DNA of 64,000 nucleotides from Paenibacillus albicereus. Lineage in GTDB: Bacteria; Bacillota; Bacilli; Paenibacillales; Paenibacillaceae. The DNA is taken from positions 3,372,001-3,436,000 of the forward strand of contig NZ_CP051428.1 of NCBI RefSeq assembly GCF_012676905.1. The letters run 5' to 3'. The notes beneath the pieces were generated by a model. It had not been told where the DNA came from. It did no database searches and saw only the letters and a list, made by a program, of their open reading frames with translations. Both the position numbers and the translations under genes were made by a program. Positions 1 to 7,555 of the stretch are shown piece after piece (within the stretch, counting starts at the first letter, position 1; each line of letters starts with the position of its first letter).

Positions 1-655
1 CCATCAGCTTCAGGTAGTAGGTCCGATGCCGGTCCGGCTTGAACGGGATGCGGAAGCTGACGGCCGCCGCGATGACGAACATGAGGAAGGCCAGGGCGAA
101 GATCACGATGTAGCCCTGCAGCCCCTCGCTGCGGCGGATGATGAAGCCAGCGAGCGCAGGCCCGGCGAGGCCGGCCGAGTTGAAGCAGATCATGTTGAAC
201 GCGAGGTAGCGGATCCGGTTGGCCTCGGTCGAGACGTCGTACTGGAGCACGAGGTAGCCGACCCAGTAGAAGCCCGACGAGATGCCGTTCAGCAAGGCGA
301 AGAGCACGAAGAACTCGGCCACGTTTTCCTGAGCGATGACGACGAGCAGGTAGAAGATCGCGATCATGACGATGCCGAGCCGGTACGCCACCATCCGGTC
401 CTTGCGCTTGGCGAGCCAGCCCCCGAGCGCGAATGCCGCCGGCGTGATGCCGAAGCTGATGATGTTGTACAGGCCGTTCACCGTCAAGCTTTCCGTCAGC
501 CGCCACAGATACAGGTTGAGGAACAGCCCCGACATCGACGCTCCGAATTGAAAGCAGCTGTGGATGAGGAGCGAGACGACCGCGTCCTTGCCGAGCCTTC
601 TTTCCGGCGGAAGCGCCGCGCGAGCGGGCAGCCTCCACCTTAGCCTTGAGCCCAT
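1..655 (-). CDS. MFS transporter, N-terminal part (runs off the left edge)
   Basis: Reading the minus strand from the ATG at 655 gives 218 codons with no stop before the window edge. The product is strongly hydrophobic with several membrane-spanning stretches and a basic loop (AKRKDRMV) between the second and third helices, typical of major facilitator carriers. A GGAAGG motif sits about 9 bases upstream of the ATG. The first 20 residues are an arginine-rich tail. The substrate cannot be told. The gene is divergent from the DUF1796 gene. Confidence 0.8.
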   Translation of the reverse strand, partial: MGSRLRWRLPARAALPPERRLGKDAVVSLLIHSCFQFGASMSGLFLNLYLWRLTESLTVNGLYNIISFGITPAAFALGGWLAKRKDRMVAYRLGIVMIAIFYLLVVIAQENVAEFFVLFALLNGISSGFYWVGYLVLQYDVSTEANRIRYLAFNMICFNSAGLAGPALAGFIIRRSEGLQGYIVIFALAFLMFVIAAAVSFRIPFKPDRHRTYYLKLM

Positions 656-827
656 TTCTTCTCTTCCTTCCGTCTCTCCCGCGCCCGGCCGTTGCCGGAG
701 GGCGGGAATGGTGTCAGGACGGATTATAGCACCGCCTGCCCCATTTGTCCCGCTTTCTGCGCCAGCCCTGTCCTTCTATCGATTCGCGGCATCTACTGAT
801 AGAAAGCCGAACGAGGAGGGGCATCTC

Positions 828-1460
828 ATGATGACGCTTTCTGAACTGAAGGGACCTTACGACGCGATCTACAGCCTCGGCCACAACTGCCTGCCCGGCG
901 TGCAGTTATCGAAGAACGGCCTCCGTCGCTACTCCGGGCCGATCGACTGGATGGGCTCTCCGCTGCTGAGCGGCGTCTCGCGCGCCTTGCAGGAGCGCTT
1001 CGCGAACTTCATGGAGCTGCGCAATCTCAGCGTCACCGGCATCGATCCCAATGCCGGCTGCTATCTCGTGCATGACCTCGCCTATCATATCGTCTCCAAC
1101 CACGACTATCCCGTGCGCGCCGATCCTGCCGAGGCGCTGCTCCCCTATCCGGAGGTAAAGGCCAAGCTCGACCGCCGCGTCGAGAGGATGCTCGGCAAGC
1201 TCGCCGGCAGCAGCCGCATCCTGCTTGTACGCACCGAAGGCAGCTACCCCGAGCTGTTCGAGCTGCAGCTCGTGCTGCGCTCGCTCGTCGGGGCGACGTT
1301 CGCTGTCCTCTACGTGCAGCATGGCGATGCCGAGGGCATCGTCGACCTCGGCTGGCGCATCCCGCATGTGTGCGCCGTGCAGATTCCCCGCGTCCCCGAC
1401 ATGTTCCATGACAATGACGCAATCTGGCGCGAGCTGCTGGCGGGCATCTATCACGTTTAA
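828..1460 (+). CDS. DUF1796 family putative cysteine peptidase
   Basis: A 210-residue protein with the DUF1796 signature near the N-terminus: YDAIYSLGHNC with Cys21 as possible nucleophile, followed by GPIDWM, and a downstream HDLAYH segment. The family is described as papain-like but its substrates are unknown. The start is chosen at the first of two adjacent ATGs because GAGGAGGGG lies just upstream. The last codons (WRELLAGIYHV, stop) fall inside the first copy of a 47-bp tandem repeat, so the C-terminus may be a recent product of repeat expansion. Confidence 0.75.
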   Translation: MMTLSELKGPYDAIYSLGHNCLPGVQLSKNGLRRYSGPIDWMGSPLLSGVSRALQERFANFMELRNLSVTGIDPNAGCYLVHDLAYHIVSNHDYPVRADPAEALLPYPEVKAKLDRRVERMLGKLAGSSRILLVRTEGSYPELFELQLVLRSLVGATFAVLYVQHGDAEGIVDLGWRIPHVCAVQIPRVPDMFHDNDAIWRELLAGIYHV

Positions 1461-1550
1461 AGGTCTCGCGCTGGCGCGAGCTGCTGGCGGGCATCTATCA
1501 CGTTTAAAGGTCTCGCGCCGGCAGCGGCGCGAGCTGCTGGCGGGCATCTA
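1425..1550 (+). repeat. 47-bp tandem repeat, about 2.5 copies
   Basis: Two identical head-to-tail 47-bp units (1425-1471 and 1472-1518) begin TGGCGCGAGCTGCTGG and contain the TAA stop of the DUF1796 gene. A third partial copy of about 26 bp (1525-1550) follows after a 6-bp insertion. Units beyond the first lie downstream of the stop codon. Confidence 0.85.
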
Positions 1551-1560
1551 CGCTGGCAGC

Positions 1561-2151
1561 GAGCTGCTGGTAGGACTAGAGCACGTCCAACGGTGCTAAT
1601 GCCGGAGGGACGGGACCGCCGGCCACGTTGCTTCTCCCACAGCTCTAACGACGCGTCATAAGCTTAGAAGCCTGGATTTCCACTTTTCCACTTTCTAACG
1701 ACGCCTCAGACGCTTAGAACTATCCATTATTTCTATAGGAATAGATGGAACGTCATTTCTGCCCGCTAAGCGTCTAACGAGTCGTTAAAGTATAGCGAGG
1801 GTTGAAATCGGCCTCGCAACGAGCTGATTCGTCGTTAGCTTTCGCCGACGGCTTCGCAGCCGATGCGCAATCGTCCTGGCAATCGAAATTCGTGCATATG
1901 CCATCCGAATCTTTGTGAAAACGCGCCGCGCGGCGGGGCAGACGCCTCGTCGCTTTTTAGCCTGATTCTCGCTTTCACCTGCAAGGAAGCTTCCCGCTTG
2001 GCAGCCTTCTCTGTCGCGGCCGGCCTGAAGGCGCTGCAGCCCAGAGCAGCAGCCGAGCCGGCGCAGCATCGGCTTGCTCGATCTTCTTTAGGTCGTCAAG
2101 GGGATACCGCGCACATCAGGAAAGACGCCGAAAAGGCCCGACGGACATGCA
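1561..2151. other. Gene-free chromosomal stretch
   Basis: Apart from the 26-bp repeats this interval holds no convincing gene. Open frames here lack ribosome binding sites, family resemblance and sensible composition. It ends at the sigK terminator. Confidence 0.6.
1644..1789. repeat. Family of about 26-bp intergenic repeats (three copies, one inverted)
   Basis: Copies at 1644-1669 and 1694-1719 share TCTAACGACGC at the left and GCTTAGAA at the right, with four differences between. A third, degenerate copy lies inverted at 1765-1789 (reverse complement TTTAACGACTCG then TTAGACGCTTAG). A further half copy (TCGTCGTTAGC) occurs near 1829-1839. The function is unknown; the layout suggests an interspersed non-coding element. 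Confidence 0.6.
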
Positions 2152-2184
2152 GAAAGGCCGCCCTCCGCAAACGGAGAACGGCCG
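2152..2184 (-). terminator. Terminator of sigK
   Basis: On the minus strand, 30-60 bases after the sigK stop, CGGCCGTTCTCCG pairs with CGGAGGGCGGCC around a TTTG loop and is followed by TTTCTG. The position suits the end of the sigK transcript. Confidence 0.7.
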
Positions 2185-2216
2185 TATCGACTCGATGACG
2201 CGCGAAAGGCGAGCCT

Positions 2217-2582
2217 TCACTTCTTCGCCTTGTAGAACTCGTGGTACAGCTTCATCAGCGCGCGCTTCTCGATCCGCGAGACGTAGCTGCGGCTGATGCC
2301 GAGCTCCTTAGCGATTTCCCGCTGCGTGCGCTCCTCGCCTCCGTGCTCCAGCCCGAACCGGGCGATGACCACTTCCTTCTCCCGCTCGTCGAGGATGTCG
2401 AGGTTCTTGTAGATTTTCGACTTCTCGATCTTCAGCTGCACCTTCTCGACGACATCGTCATGCTCGGAGCCGAGGATATCGATCAGCGTAATTTCGTTGC
2501 CTTCCTTGTCCGTGCCGATCGGATCATGCAGGGAGACGTCCTTGCGCGTCTTCTTCAAGCTGCGAAGGTGCATCAGGATTTC
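2217..2582 (-). CDS. sigK: RNA polymerase sigma factor SigK, 3' part (split by prophage)
   Basis: Encodes residues 114-233 of SigK: the segment from [10 protein letters not shown] through region 3 to the region 4 helix-turn-helix ([20 protein letters not shown]) that contacts the -35 element. The TGA is at 2217-2219. SigK directs the last stage of mother-cell transcription in sporulation. Upstream, the frame crosses the attachment site at 2581-2582 into prophage DNA and has no start of its own, so alone it is inactive. Joined to the other part at 56847-57184 it gives an uninterrupted protein of the usual family length. Confidence 0.95.
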   Translation of the reverse strand, partial: EILMHLRSLKKTRKDVSLHDPIGTDKEGNEITLIDILGSEHDDVVEKVQLKIEKSKIYKNLDILDEREKEVVIARFGLEHGGEERTQREIAKELGISRSYVSRIEKRALMKLYHEFYKAKK

Positions 2583-2599
2583 AAGTCTAATGTCTGTAG
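2570..2599 (-). other. attL (prophage/sigK 3' junction)
   Basis: The chromosomal half-site is GCATCAGGATT (2570-2580, plus strand), the shared core is TC (2581-2582; GA in the sigK sense) and the phage arm is AAGTCTAATGTCTGTAG (2583-2599). The phage arm is the inverted counterpart of the arm at the right end (16 of 17 positions). The recombinase stop codon is only 5 bp further in. Confidence 0.9.
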
Positions 2600-2604
2600 A
2601 TATT

Positions 2605-4113
2605 CTAAAAGCCGTATATATCCACCCGTTCTCCTTTGTAGACGCGCACCTCGCGCACCAAGGACCGGATAATTTCCTGTTTGTCTTCAAAACTGAGGTT
2701 GTCGAGATCTTTCGAGAGGTAATGCGCGATAAGGTCGTCCTCAGCTTGTTTAGTAAATTCTCTGCTTTTCTGGTTACCCATCTTCACCTGCAACTGTTCC
2801 AAGTTGGATTTCATCTGTTTTTCTTTCTCCGCTAGGTCACGAAGCTCATTCCGGATATCGGATTGCCCGATTTCGTCTTCGATTTCAGCAAAAAGCTTAA
2901 TCAAGTTCTTCCGGCGGTTGCCGACCTTCTCAATTTCTTTCTCAATTCTCTCGAACTCCAATTCTTCAAGTGAACGATCTGGCCTTGCCACTTCCTCAGC
3001 CGCCGCTGTTTGATGGTCCGATCTTGTGAGCCAGGCAAGTACAGTTTGCCACACCTCTTCATCGAGCTTCTCGCAACTAATCCTCATTCCACACCCTTTA
3101 AACTTTGCGCCAGAGAAGTTCTTGGTGTCAGAATACTCCAGTTTGTGCTTGCCCCAATGCTTGGCGCGAAGACCGGTCATTGTGTTTTCGCATTCACCGC
3201 ACCTAACGAGGCCAGACAAGAGGTATTTTCTTAATCCTTCTTTGGCAAAGCGGCGCTTTGACTCGCCGATAAGTTGCTGTGCACGAGCAAATTGAACTTC
3301 TTCTATGATCGGAGGAATACTTAACTCAATCCATTCGGATTCAGGCCTTTCCCTCATCGGTATCTTTTCATCTGGATCACGATATTTGTTCCCAAGCATA
3401 CCTTCTGTGTTCCACCGGTTTTGAAAGTAGTTCCCCACATACGATTGATTGAGGAGAATTTGGCGAACAACTTGTCGATGCCAAACGGGCGCCCCTCTTT
3501 TGGTCGGCACACCTTGACTTGTAAGGAAATTTGCAATTCCGTTAATACCTTTGACAGGGCTGTCGGGGAGAGTAAAGAGATCGAATATCATTTTTACGAC
3601 CTTTGATTCGTCGGGATGAATTTCGTACATCGAGGATTCAGTATTGAAGTTGTACCCGTAGAGTTGGGAGTTTTTCACGACTTTCCCTTGACGAGCCTTC
3701 TCTTTACGACCGCGGCCCATCCGTTCTGTAATTTTTGCTTTTTCAAATTCCGAAACTGCTCCGCGGATTTGGTAGAAAAGCCGGCCTTCTGGAGACTTTT
3801 CGTACTCGCTGTTGACGAATACCAGCTTAGCGCGCTTCTCTATCTCCTCCGTGATAATGAGTTGATTCATGAGATTTCGGCTCCAGCGGTCCGGATCATA
3901 AACGATGACCGTACTGATGACTCCGTCACGGACATCATTACGCAGTTTTTCTAGAGCGGGACGTTCCAGGAACTCTCCGGAGTATCCCTCATCAATATAC
4001 TCGAGGACATCATTCCCCTTGGCTTTGTTCTTGCACTGCCGAATCTGGTCCTTGATGCTGTATCCGTTCTTCGCTTGTTCCTCCGTCGATACCCTCACGT
4101 AGATCCCGATCAT
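2605..4113 (-). CDS. Large serine recombinase (SpoIVCA-like integrase/excisionase)
   Basis: A 502-residue recombinase of the large serine family. The N-terminal resolvase domain begins [13 protein letters not shown] with catalytic Ser9 and Arg7; conserved DRWSRN and a long E helix ([16 protein letters not shown]) follow. A recombinase domain and a zinc ribbon come next (CGEC, then CGMRISC), then a coiled coil of about 70 residues before the C-terminus. The start at 4113 is preceded by GAGGAGG; an upstream in-frame ATG at 4173 lacks a site. Its place beside attL and in sigK orientation matches B. subtilis spoIVCA, so it should integrate the phage and cut it out to rebuild sigK. It is more AT-rich than its neighbours. 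Confidence 0.95.
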   Translation of the reverse strand: MIGIYVRVSTEEQAKNGYSIKDQIRQCKNKAKGNDVLEYIDEGYSGEFLERPALEKLRNDVRDGVISTVIVYDPDRWSRNLMNQLIITEEIEKRAKLVFVNSEYEKSPEGRLFYQIRGAVSEFEKAKITERMGRGRKEKARQGKVVKNSQLYGYNFNTESSMYEIHPDESKVVKMIFDLFTLPDSPVKGINGIANFLTSQGVPTKRGAPVWHRQVVRQILLNQSYVGNYFQNRWNTEGMLGNKYRDPDEKIPMRERPESEWIELSIPPIIEEVQFARAQQLIGESKRRFAKEGLRKYLLSGLVRCGECENTMTGLRAKHWGKHKLEYSDTKNFSGAKFKGCGMRISCEKLDEEVWQTVLAWLTRSDHQTAAAEEVARPDRSLEELEFERIEKEIEKVGNRRKNLIKLFAEIEDEIGQSDIRNELRDLAEKEKQMKSNLEQLQVKMGNQKSREFTKQAEDDLIAHYLSKDLDNLSFEDKQEIIRSLVREVRVYKGERVDIYGF

Positions 4114-4144
4114 GGAGTTCCCTCCTCGCCTTCTTTCGGAGGTA

Positions 4145-4173
4145 ATTGTAGCACGCTCGTACAGCACTGTCAT
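4145..4173 (-). promoter_or_regulatory. Sigma-A-type promoter for the recombinase
   Basis: On the minus strand ATGACA (4168-4173), a 17-bp spacer and TACAAT (4145-4150) lie about 32 bases before the recombinase start. This fits a housekeeping promoter with one mismatch in each hexamer. I could not find an equally good mother-cell (sigma-E) promoter here. Confidence 0.55.
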
Positions 4174-4284
4174 TAGAATCGCCTGGTATGAAGTTAATAT
4201 GCATCTGCGGACACCTCCCGCTATAAGGGTATGACTGGTCAGCCTGTACTCTTGCCTCGCTCATCCAAGTTCCTTACTTTCCGA

Positions 4285-4306
4285 CACAAAGGACAAGTCC
4301 TCTGTG
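4285..4306. promoter_or_regulatory. 22-bp near-perfect palindrome between ArpU and the recombinase
   Basis: CACAAAGGAC and GTCCTCTGTG flank AA, with a single mismatched pair. The 2-base loop is too tight for a good terminator and there is no T-run, so a protein-binding dyad is more likely. It lies just downstream of the ArpU stop. Confidence 0.4.
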
Positions 4307-4317
4307 CCGGCGTAGGT

Positions 4318-4797
4318 TTAATGGTCTCTCGTCAGATCCTTGACCTGCAGCAGCCGGAAGTCATGGAAGATGAATGCGAGGCGATAAAATGCGCGGAGCC
4401 GGATCTCCATGTAGCGGTTTTTCCCCATCGGCATGTCGGTCTGGAAAACGTCAAGGTCTCGCTTGTACTCATCCTCCATGTACCGGAACTCAATGAGTTT
4501 GCGCTCCGTGACCGGGAGCTTTCGGACGCCAGCACGCACCTTCTCGAGGTAAGTCCGGCGCCGTTCCGGCTCGTCTACGTTGTACATGGCAATGCTGGCC
4601 GTCTGGTCGCTTGTTGTGCCGGTGTAGCTGCGGGGCATGTCCGAGTAACTGGCGGTCATGCTCGCCTCTCGCTCCTCGAATGTAATGCTCTTGTAAAAAA
4701 GGAACTTGTCGAAGACAGCCTCGATTGCAGCCTGCGTCTTTTTCCCGTCCAAGTCGTTCAGGTTTGGCAGCGGGCCAAGATCAAATTCCTGCTGCAC
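4318..4797 (-). CDS. ArpU-family late transcription regulator
   Basis: A 159-residue protein starting with GTG at 4797 (GGAGGCAAA upstream). The sequence pattern (KKTQAAIEAVFDKF near the N-terminus, then ERKLIEFRYM and a C-terminal MGKNRYMEIR helix-turn-helix-like end) is that of the ArpU family, sigma-region-4-like regulators at the end of early operons in Gram-positive phages that control late genes. It is the last early gene; its late targets would lie across attP in the circular phage. Confidence 0.85.
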   Translation of the reverse strand: MQQEFDLGPLPNLNDLDGKKTQAAIEAVFDKFLFYKSITFEEREASMTASYSDMPRSYTGTTSDQTASIAMYNVDEPERRRTYLEKVRAGVRKLPVTERKLIEFRYMEDEYKRDLDVFQTDMPMGKNRYMEIRLRAFYRLAFIFHDFRLLQVKDLTRDH

Positions 4798-4820
4798 TTT
4801 GCCTCCACCCCCTTAGAAGA

Positions 4821-4836
4821 GGGGCCCGAAGGCCCC
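4821..4836. other. Intercistronic hairpin
   Basis: GGGGCC-CGAA-GGCCCC lies between the 214-residue gene and arpU. With no T-run it could pause polymerase or protect the message end rather than terminate. Confidence 0.4.
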
Positions 4837-4843
4837 GTGCTGC

Positions 4844-5488
4844 TTAAAACGGCACGCTGTGCGGGTCTACGCCGTCCATAGGATCGTCGGCCGCGGCAGC
4901 AGCTTGCTCGAGCGTGACCTGCCGGCGCTCGTCGTACTCTTCGTCCGGGTCGCTATCGGCATGCCCGGCGGGCTCCTGCGACTCTTGAGACGACGCGGTG
5001 ACGTCCTCGATGGTCAACTGCCCTGCTTCGTCCAGCGCCTTGGAAAAGCTCTTGATTTCGTCCATCGCGATACCGTGCCGGCGGATGACGTTGTTAAATG
5101 CCTCAATGTCCGGGGGAATCGACTTGAGGATCGGCCGTCCGTCTGCAGCCTCTTTGATGTCACCGTCTTTGTTGGTCGACACCTCGAGCGAGTAAAGCTG
5201 ATGGTCGAGGATGTAGCGCTTTTGGTTAGGCTTCATGACTGCCCACGCGTCGGCATTGAGGATGAGTGCTGCGTCTTTTTTCGTTTCTTGGCGATAGAGT
5301 TCATTGAAAATAGCGAACTTGCCGAAGACCATCTTGCCCTTTGCTTTCCATCCGCCGTGCCGCATCTTGATGATGATGTGCGAGTCCCCCAGATCGTCAT
5401 GATGCTTCTCGATCAACTCATGGAGCAGTCCGTATACCTCCTGCGGTGCGTCGGACAGGTACTTTTCCTTTTTGGGTGCTCGTGCCAT
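4844..5488 (-). CDS. Phage protein resembling putative phage metallopeptidases
   Basis: A 214-residue protein with a strong start site (GAGGAGCAATCAT then ATG). Residues 20-110 resemble the phage metallopeptidase-like family (predicted beta strands, then RYILDHQLYSL where active relatives have an HE..H helix). Here the expected Glu is Gln and no second His follows, so a catalytic role is doubtful. The C-terminal 60 residues are acidic and low in complexity. It lies between the MazF-like and ArpU genes in the early operon. Confidence 0.5.
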   Translation of the reverse strand: MARAPKKEKYLSDAPQEVYGLLHELIEKHHDDLGDSHIIIKMRHGGWKAKGKMVFGKFAIFNELYRQETKKDAALILNADAWAVMKPNQKRYILDHQLYSLEVSTNKDGDIKEAADGRPILKSIPPDIEAFNNVIRRHGIAMDEIKSFSKALDEAGQLTIEDVTASSQESQEPAGHADSDPDEEYDERRQVTLEQAAAAADDPMDGVDPHSVPF

Positions 5489-5509
5489 ATGATTGCTCCT
5501 CTCGTGGGG

Positions 5510-5620
5510 TTAGTCCCCGATATGATGGTCATCCGACTCGGTGTCGGCTTGCAGCTCGGCTAGCTTTTGCTCTGCCTCTAGCGCCCTTTGGCGCCAGTAT
5601 TCCAGGTCTTCAACAGTCAT
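5510..5620 (-). CDS. 36-residue coiled-coil-like small protein
   Basis: ATG at 5620 overlaps the TGA of the MazF-like gene (ATGA), suggesting translational coupling. The product has a heptad-like stretch LEYWRQRALEAEQKLAELQA and an acidic, His-containing tail. The function is unknown. It fills what would otherwise be a gap in a tightly packed operon. Confidence 0.5.
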   Translation of the reverse strand: MTVEDLEYWRQRALEAEQKLAELQADTESDDHHIGD

Positions 5621-6027
5621 CCTTTTGCAACTGCCCCCTTATTGTCTGCTCGAGCAGGCAATGCCAAGCTGCACAGTAATGCCCGCTCGATCTCCCGCAT
5701 GTCGCGGTCTGACACGCTATCTATTTTGTGCACGACTTGGTATTTGTTGATGGTCACTAGCTGCTCTAGCAACACTGTGTTGCCTGTCATCCTGCCGTCA
5801 AACCTCCCCGACAGCCGGGCATGTGTCGGGAGAAAATTCTTGTGTCTCGAGGTGATTGGAGCCACGATGAGGCATGGACTCACTTCGTTGCCACGGTTGT
5901 TTTGGATGACGACCACTGGACGGCAGCCGGCTTGGACGTGGGACTCTTCCGGCTGTTCGCCAAGATCAACCAGGAGAATGTCTCCTCGGTAGATATTGAC
6001 GCATTCTCCCATGTCAGTCTTTTTCAT
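5617..6027 (-). CDS. MazF/PemK-type mRNA interferase toxin
   Basis: A 136-residue protein with the MazF/PemK core: IYRGDILLVDLG at the N-terminus, RPVVVIQN, then ITS and a TGNTVLLEQLVTINK-type strand. The start at 6027 has GAGGAGGG 7 bases upstream. Family members cut mRNA and are normally paired with an antitoxin; the gene just upstream (6014-6361) does not look like MazE. Inside the early operon it may act as a host takeover or maintenance factor. Confidence 0.75.
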   Translation of the reverse strand: MKKTDMGECVNIYRGDILLVDLGEQPEESHVQAGCRPVVVIQNNRGNEVSPCLIVAPITSRHKNFLPTHARLSGRFDGRMTGNTVLLEQLVTINKYQVVHKIDSVSDRDMREIERALLCSLALPARADNKGAVAKG

Positions 6028-6361
6028 GGGTGCCCTCCTCAATCAGTTCAAGGGCTTCTGGTGCATAGTAGGCGGTGTAAGGCCAATCGTAGCGAGGATG
6101 CGGTACTACAACTCGCACACGCTTGCCGCTCTCACTGTAGCCTGTTACCGTTCCTTCAACTTTCTTTCTTGCGCGACTCCGCACCCTATCCCCCGCCTTG
6201 AACTTCGGCGGCTCCGGTGTTGGCGGGTCGAATGCGCCGGACTTGATCTTGCCAATTGTCATGTCAAGCGCTTTGGCTTCGTCCTGTCTATTCTCACGCT
6301 GGGAGTAGTGCAGCTCGCGTTCCAACCACTCAAGCTGCTTATCTGCGTCAATCAGCCTCAT
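6014..6361 (-). CDS. Small phage protein of unknown function (KOW/SH3-like region)
   Basis: 115 residues from the ATG at 6361 (GGAGGG upstream). A helical N-terminal half (LEWLERELHYSQRENRQDEA) is followed by a small beta-rich region with FKAGDRVRSRARKKVEGTVTGY. It overlaps the MazF-like gene by 14 bp, so it could serve as its partner; that is inference only. Confidence 0.55.
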   Translation of the reverse strand: MRLIDADKQLEWLERELHYSQRENRQDEAKALDMTIGKIKSGAFDPPTPEPPKFKAGDRVRSRARKKVEGTVTGYSESGKRVRVVVPHPRYDWPYTAYYAPEALELIEEGTHEKD

Positions 6362-6615
6362 GTGTTGCCCTCCTTCATCTTGGCGTTGATCCAATTCACG
6401 GCGTCAGCCGCTGCCTGCTCCTTAGTCTCGAAAGTCGGATCGCCTACTCCGTCTTCCTCACGTCTCAAGGAGCTATAGTAAAAGGGCTCACTGACGTGCC
6501 AGTACCAGCGATTGTGCCTGTACTTATCCTGCGACACCGAGACGGTGACGCCTTTGCGCTTGCCCTGCCATGTCGCATATCCGTCCAGCCAGCGGGTTTT
6601 GTCGTAGAGTTTCAT
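6358..6615 (-). CDS. Hypothetical phage protein (85 residues)
   Basis: ATG at 6615 with a G-rich site upstream; it overlaps both neighbours by 4 bp. Aromatic-rich centre (NRWYWHVSEPFYYSS) and an Ala-rich helix at the C-terminus. No family recognised. Confidence 0.6.
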   Translation of the reverse strand: MKLYDKTRWLDGYATWQGKRKGVTVSVSQDKYRHNRWYWHVSEPFYYSSLRREEDGVGDPTFETKEQAAADAVNWINAKMKEGNT

Positions 6616-6971
6616 CCGCTTGACTCCCCCCTCAGCGCCAGGATGGCCGCTATGGTGATGGCTAAGAGGAGTTCTCCTGGCTGCCCACTATGCTCGGCGT
6701 AATCGCCGTCTGGTTTATAAAACCGGACATGTGCTTCGTTGGGATGAGTTTCAATACCGACCTCCCACCCCCGCCGCTGCATCTCCTCGATGACCTGCCC
6801 TGCTCCTTCCCATGTGGTGGAGGGAGTGAAGTCTTTTGACGTGCACTGGATGACTCCCGCGAAAACCCATGCCGGCCGGCCGCTGAAAGGCATCTCAATC
6901 TCGTCCCAGCCCAGCGCCCGCGCCAACTCCGCATCCAACTCCGGCCCGGCGGGCATCGTCCTAATGTCCAT
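6612..6971 (-). CDS. Phage ABA-sandwich domain protein
   Basis: A 119-residue protein beginning MDIRTMPAGPELDAELARALGW, the usual opening of the phage ABA-sandwich family, small proteins of Gram-positive prophages with no known activity. Central TWEGAGQVIEEMQRRGWEV and the C-terminal AITIAAILAL helix also fit. Confidence 0.65.
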   Translation of the reverse strand: MDIRTMPAGPELDAELARALGWDEIEMPFSGRPAWVFAGVIQCTSKDFTPSTTWEGAGQVIEEMQRRGWEVGIETHPNEAHVRFYKPDGDYAEHSGQPGELLLAITIAAILALRGESSG

Positions 6972-7131
6972 TGGGGGCCTCCTTGTAGTAATGCAGGAGC
7001 TTTTCTTTCATGACAACGTGATTTGGTTCAAAGTCTCCGTCCAGTACAACGTGGTCGCCGCCTACGCGAGCAACGGTGACGATAGAACCGTCATAGATCT
7101 TCTGCAGCTTTTGTCCGGCTTCAATCTTCAT
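6961..7131 (-). CDS. Hypothetical phage protein (56 residues)
   Basis: ATG at 7131 with GGAGGGAGAGG upstream. Beta-rich: QKLQKIYDGSIVTVARVGGDHVVLDG resembles small SH3-like phage proteins. It overlaps the next gene by 11 bp. Confidence 0.55.
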   Translation of the reverse strand: MKIEAGQKLQKIYDGSIVTVARVGGDHVVLDGDFEPNHVVMKEKLLHYYKEAPNGH

Positions 7132-7448
7132 GCTCCCTCTCCCTCCTTGAACAGCCCTGCGTCTTTTCGCATCTTCCATTCGCAGTATTTTTGACAGTCT
7201 TCTTTGCGCTCAAAGTAGTTTCTAAGATGCCCATTCGCTTCAATTTCTTCAAATTTCGTTACGCCTGGTACATAAATACTTGCAGATGACCTCGACCTGT
7301 ACTCAAGACTGTCATAATTCCTTCCGCTCGTGATCCTATAGTAAAAGAATGCTCGTCGACTCTCGTGACTGTAATTCATTTCGTAAAGCTCGTTTTCTGC
7401 TGTTAACCAAAGGGTTATTCTTTGACTGCACGTGCAGTTTTCCGCCAT
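7128..7448 (-). CDS. Hypothetical phage protein (about 106 residues)
   Basis: The frame is open from a GTG at 7499, but a well-supported small gene (7415-7555) covers that part in another frame, so the ATG at 7448 is preferred. Tyr-, Arg- and Ser-rich, with a C-terminal ERKEDCQKYCEWKMRKD helix. No family recognised. Confidence 0.5.
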   Translation of the reverse strand: MAENCTCSQRITLWLTAENELYEMNYSHESRRAFFYYRITSGRNYDSLEYRSRSSASIYVPGVTKFEEIEANGHLRNYFERKEDCQKYCEWKMRKDAGLFKEGEGA

Positions 7449-7555
7449 TCTGTTTCCGAGGGGGGTAACATATTCGATTTTCCTTTGTTCATCTCCCACC
7501 GCCGATCCCGAAGCGCTTCCCGCGTCTCGCGGTACTCGTCGCCTACGTCACCCAT
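7415..7555 (-). CDS. 46-residue phage protein, MGDVGDEYRE type
   Basis: ATG at 7555 follows AGGAGATAGAACCG, a good ribosome binding site. The product starts MGDVGDEYRETREALRDRR, like the first segment of a common short phage protein that is usually longer. Here the frame ends at 46 residues, so it may be a shortened member. Confidence 0.55.
   Translation of the reverse strand: MGDVGDEYRETREALRDRRWEMNKGKSNMLPPSETEWRKTARAVKE

Noticed and set aside
26-643. Long rightward open frame, 205 codons, His/Glu/Asp-rich
   Set aside because: Antisense shadow of the MFS transporter read on the minus strand; composition is that of a reverse-complement frame in GC-rich DNA.
1785-2198. Open frames on both strands between the repeats and the sigK terminator
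   Set aside because: No ribosome sites, Arg/Ser-rich composition and no family resemblance; treated as spacer.
4010-4264. 84-codon leftward frame upstream of the recombinase
   Set aside because: It overlaps the recombinase start and promoter, has very polar random-looking content and no ribosome site.
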